26,725 nucleotides of DNA from a virus: the IMG/VR virus record IMGVR_UViG_3300006752_000181, positions 1-26,725 of that record, one strand, 5' to 3'. The stretch's first letter is position 1; each line of letters opens with the position of its first letter. Under the pieces are notes generated by a model that was given only the letters and a program-made list of their open reading frames with translations, was not told the DNA's origin and did not search any database. Shown piece by piece: positions 25,304-26,725 of the stretch. The position numbers and the translations under genes were made by a program.

Positions 25304-26632
25304 ATGTCAAGAATAAAATTTAGCAATAAAAACTTAGGTAAACTTTCTAGCATAAATCTTAGTGACAAAGATAAGAATTCAATAAACGCAATCATAAGAA
25401 AAAAACAGATAATCCCTAAGTTTAGTAAATCTATTTCTAATATATTACTATACTCTTTTTTTAGTTTTAAAGATTTAAAGATAACTGATGTAGAAATTAA
25501 TATAGTTCAAGTTTCAAAAAAAACTAAAGATAAAAAGGTATTTTACGTTAAAGAAAGCATTAAAGAAACAAAAGAAAGAAAAAATATAAGTAAAATCGAA
25601 TTTCTAAAGAGCTCAAGAGATTTTGATTTTTCAATATTAGAAAACGATATAAACAAATTAGATAAAGATATTTTTAATAGTATTAATTCATACGAAATAG
25701 AAAAAGGAAAAGTAAAAGAATCAAAAGAAAAAGACAAGAAATTATCTAGCTCGTATAAAAAAATAAAATATTTATTAAATTTTTTAAATGAATCAAAAGA
25801 AATTATTAAAATTTTTCAAGAAAAAACAATACAAAAAAAGACACCTAAATTAAAGTATATAATTTATGTAAACATGAATAGTGAAGATATAAAAAAAATT
25901 AACGATCAATCTGAAGTTGAATTAAATTTTTCTTCTTATATACGAAAGCTAGATAAAATTATTATTTCTAATAATCAAAAAAAAGATTATTTTAATTTAA
26001 GTTTAAGTGATGAAAACAAAAGTGAAAATTCTAAAGAGTTATTTTTCTATTATTTTAGTAAATTTTTAACTATTAATATTAATGAACAAGTAAGAAAAAT
26101 TTTATATAAAGATACAGAAATAGATAATCTATTTATTTTTACAAAAGAATTTAATCCTAAGATAAAATCAATACCTATCAATATTTCTGTTAAATTTAAA
26201 TTAAACAAGCCAGAAAATAGTAAAAAAAATATTAGTGATGTTTCATGTGAATTTTCTTTTAATTATAAAAACTTAAAATTTAACAGCAGTGATATAGAAG
26301 TTATTAGTAAAGATTCTGAATATGAAAAATGTAATATTACTAGATCTATAAAACTTATTAATAATTCTTACTTTGTAGTATTGGAATTTAATAAAATAAG
26401 CCCGGAAGATTTAAAAACATTAAAAGAAAATTTAAAAAAAATAGATTTAAACAAAGATAACAATAGTTCTAATAAAATTAATATAAAAAAAATATCAGAA
26501 GAAAAAGAAATAAACGAAGAAAACGAGTCTTTTATAAAATCAGATAATAAATCTTTTTCTATTTATATTAATTTTAATAAATTATGCAATATATTTTGGA
26601 ATAAACTTTATAACGTAGAAAGTATAAAATAA
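25304..26632 (+). CDS. Lysine-rich protein of unknown function
   Basis: 442 aa, not recognised. It is extremely Lys/Ser/Asn/Ile-rich, in line with the local A+T content. It can be divided by eye into an N-terminal part with LLYSFFSFKDLKITDVEINI, a long charged helical section (about 75-190, many K/E/D), and a beta-looking C-terminal half (INISVKFKLNKPEN; DVSCEFSFNYKNLKF), ending in a Trp-containing helix CNIFWNKLYNVESIK. There is no signal peptide, membrane segment or enzymatic motif. It follows the hub gene by 10 nt with AAAAGG before the ATG and so probably belongs to the same transcript. A baseplate or fibre-attachment part is the likeliest role from position, but nothing in the sequence proves it. 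Confidence 0.6.
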   Translation: MSRIKFSNKNLGKLSSINLSDKDKNSINAIIRKKQIIPKFSKSISNILLYSFFSFKDLKITDVEINIVQVSKKTKDKKVFYVKESIKETKERKNISKIEFLKSSRDFDFSILENDINKLDKDIFNSINSYEIEKGKVKESKEKDKKLSSSYKKIKYLLNFLNESKEIIKIFQEKTIQKKTPKLKYIIYVNMNSEDIKKINDQSEVELNFSSYIRKLDKIIISNNQKKDYFNLSLSDENKSENSKELFFYYFSKFLTININEQVRKILYKDTEIDNLFIFTKEFNPKIKSIPINISVKFKLNKPENSKKNISDVSCEFSFNYKNLKFNSSDIEVISKDSEYEKCNITRSIKLINNSYFVVLEFNKISPEDLKTLKENLKKIDLNKDNNSSNKINIKKISEEKEINEENESFIKSDNKSFSIYINFNKLCNIFWNKLYNVESIK

Positions 26633-26725
26633 ATAAATTTTTAATTTGTGTAAATTTATATAAAAAAAATTATATTAAATTTATGCTAGATTTAATAAAA
26701 CAATACAAAATAAATAAATTAGATA
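26633..26725 (+). other. A+T-rich 3' end of the window, possible start of a further gene
   Basis: After the last stop there are 93 bases, almost all A and T. An ATG at 26683 opens a frame that stays open for 14 codons to the edge of the window (MLDLIKQYKINKLD). There is no clear Shine-Dalgarno sequence in front of it, so it may be a real gene start or chance. TATAAAAA at 26659-26666 resembles a T4 late promoter core, but the same kind of word is frequent in this window. Confidence 0.25.

Overview
This window reads as part of the virion (tail) gene module of a large contractile-tailed, T4-like bacteriophage (Caudoviricetes, myovirus morphology). All recognised genes lie on the + strand, are packed with short gaps or 1-nt overlaps, and are strongly A+T-rich (roughly 25-30% G+C by eye). 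No tRNA, rRNA, CRISPR array, integrase, transposase or host-like gene is visible. The composition suits a low-GC host, possibly an aquatic bacterium, but the host cannot be identified from the sequence.

Left part (1-2682), the neck: the C-terminal part of a gp13-like neck protein, a gp14-like neck protein and a gp15-like tail terminator, in the T4 order. T4 next has the terminase genes 16 and 17; these are absent here and the tail sheath follows directly.

Middle (2740-14474), the contractile tube and sheath: three sheath-family genes (1047, 1518 and 1121 aa) and one gp19-like tail tube gene, in the order sheath 1, sheath 2, tube, sheath 3. All three sheaths share the N-terminal KGPAFVP signature and homologous middle domains. 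Only sheaths 1 and 2 keep the C-terminal PW-APAG and FGQKT signatures. Sheath 2 carries an insertion of about 500 residues built from three related beta-rich units. Sheath 3 has a diverged C-terminal domain and a weaker ribosome binding site.

Right part (14492-26632), baseplate hub and tape measure: a gp26-like (T4_baseplate family) protein with a four-cysteine putative zinc site; an out-of-frame extension without any ATG that appears to be reached through a run of seven T residues (candidate -2/+1 programmed frameshift, or an indel); a small helical protein; the tape measure protein; another small protein; a large baseplate/hub structural protein; a small LysM/gp53-like protein; a large hub protein; and a lysine-rich protein of unknown function. 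The window ends in a short A+T-rich gap that may hold the first codons of another gene.

Together the genes would build the neck, a sheathed tube whose length is set by the tape measure, and the central hub of the baseplate. The items most worth following up are the three-paralog sheath set, the repeat-built insertion in sheath 2, and the candidate frameshift in the tail assembly chaperone position just before the tape measure.
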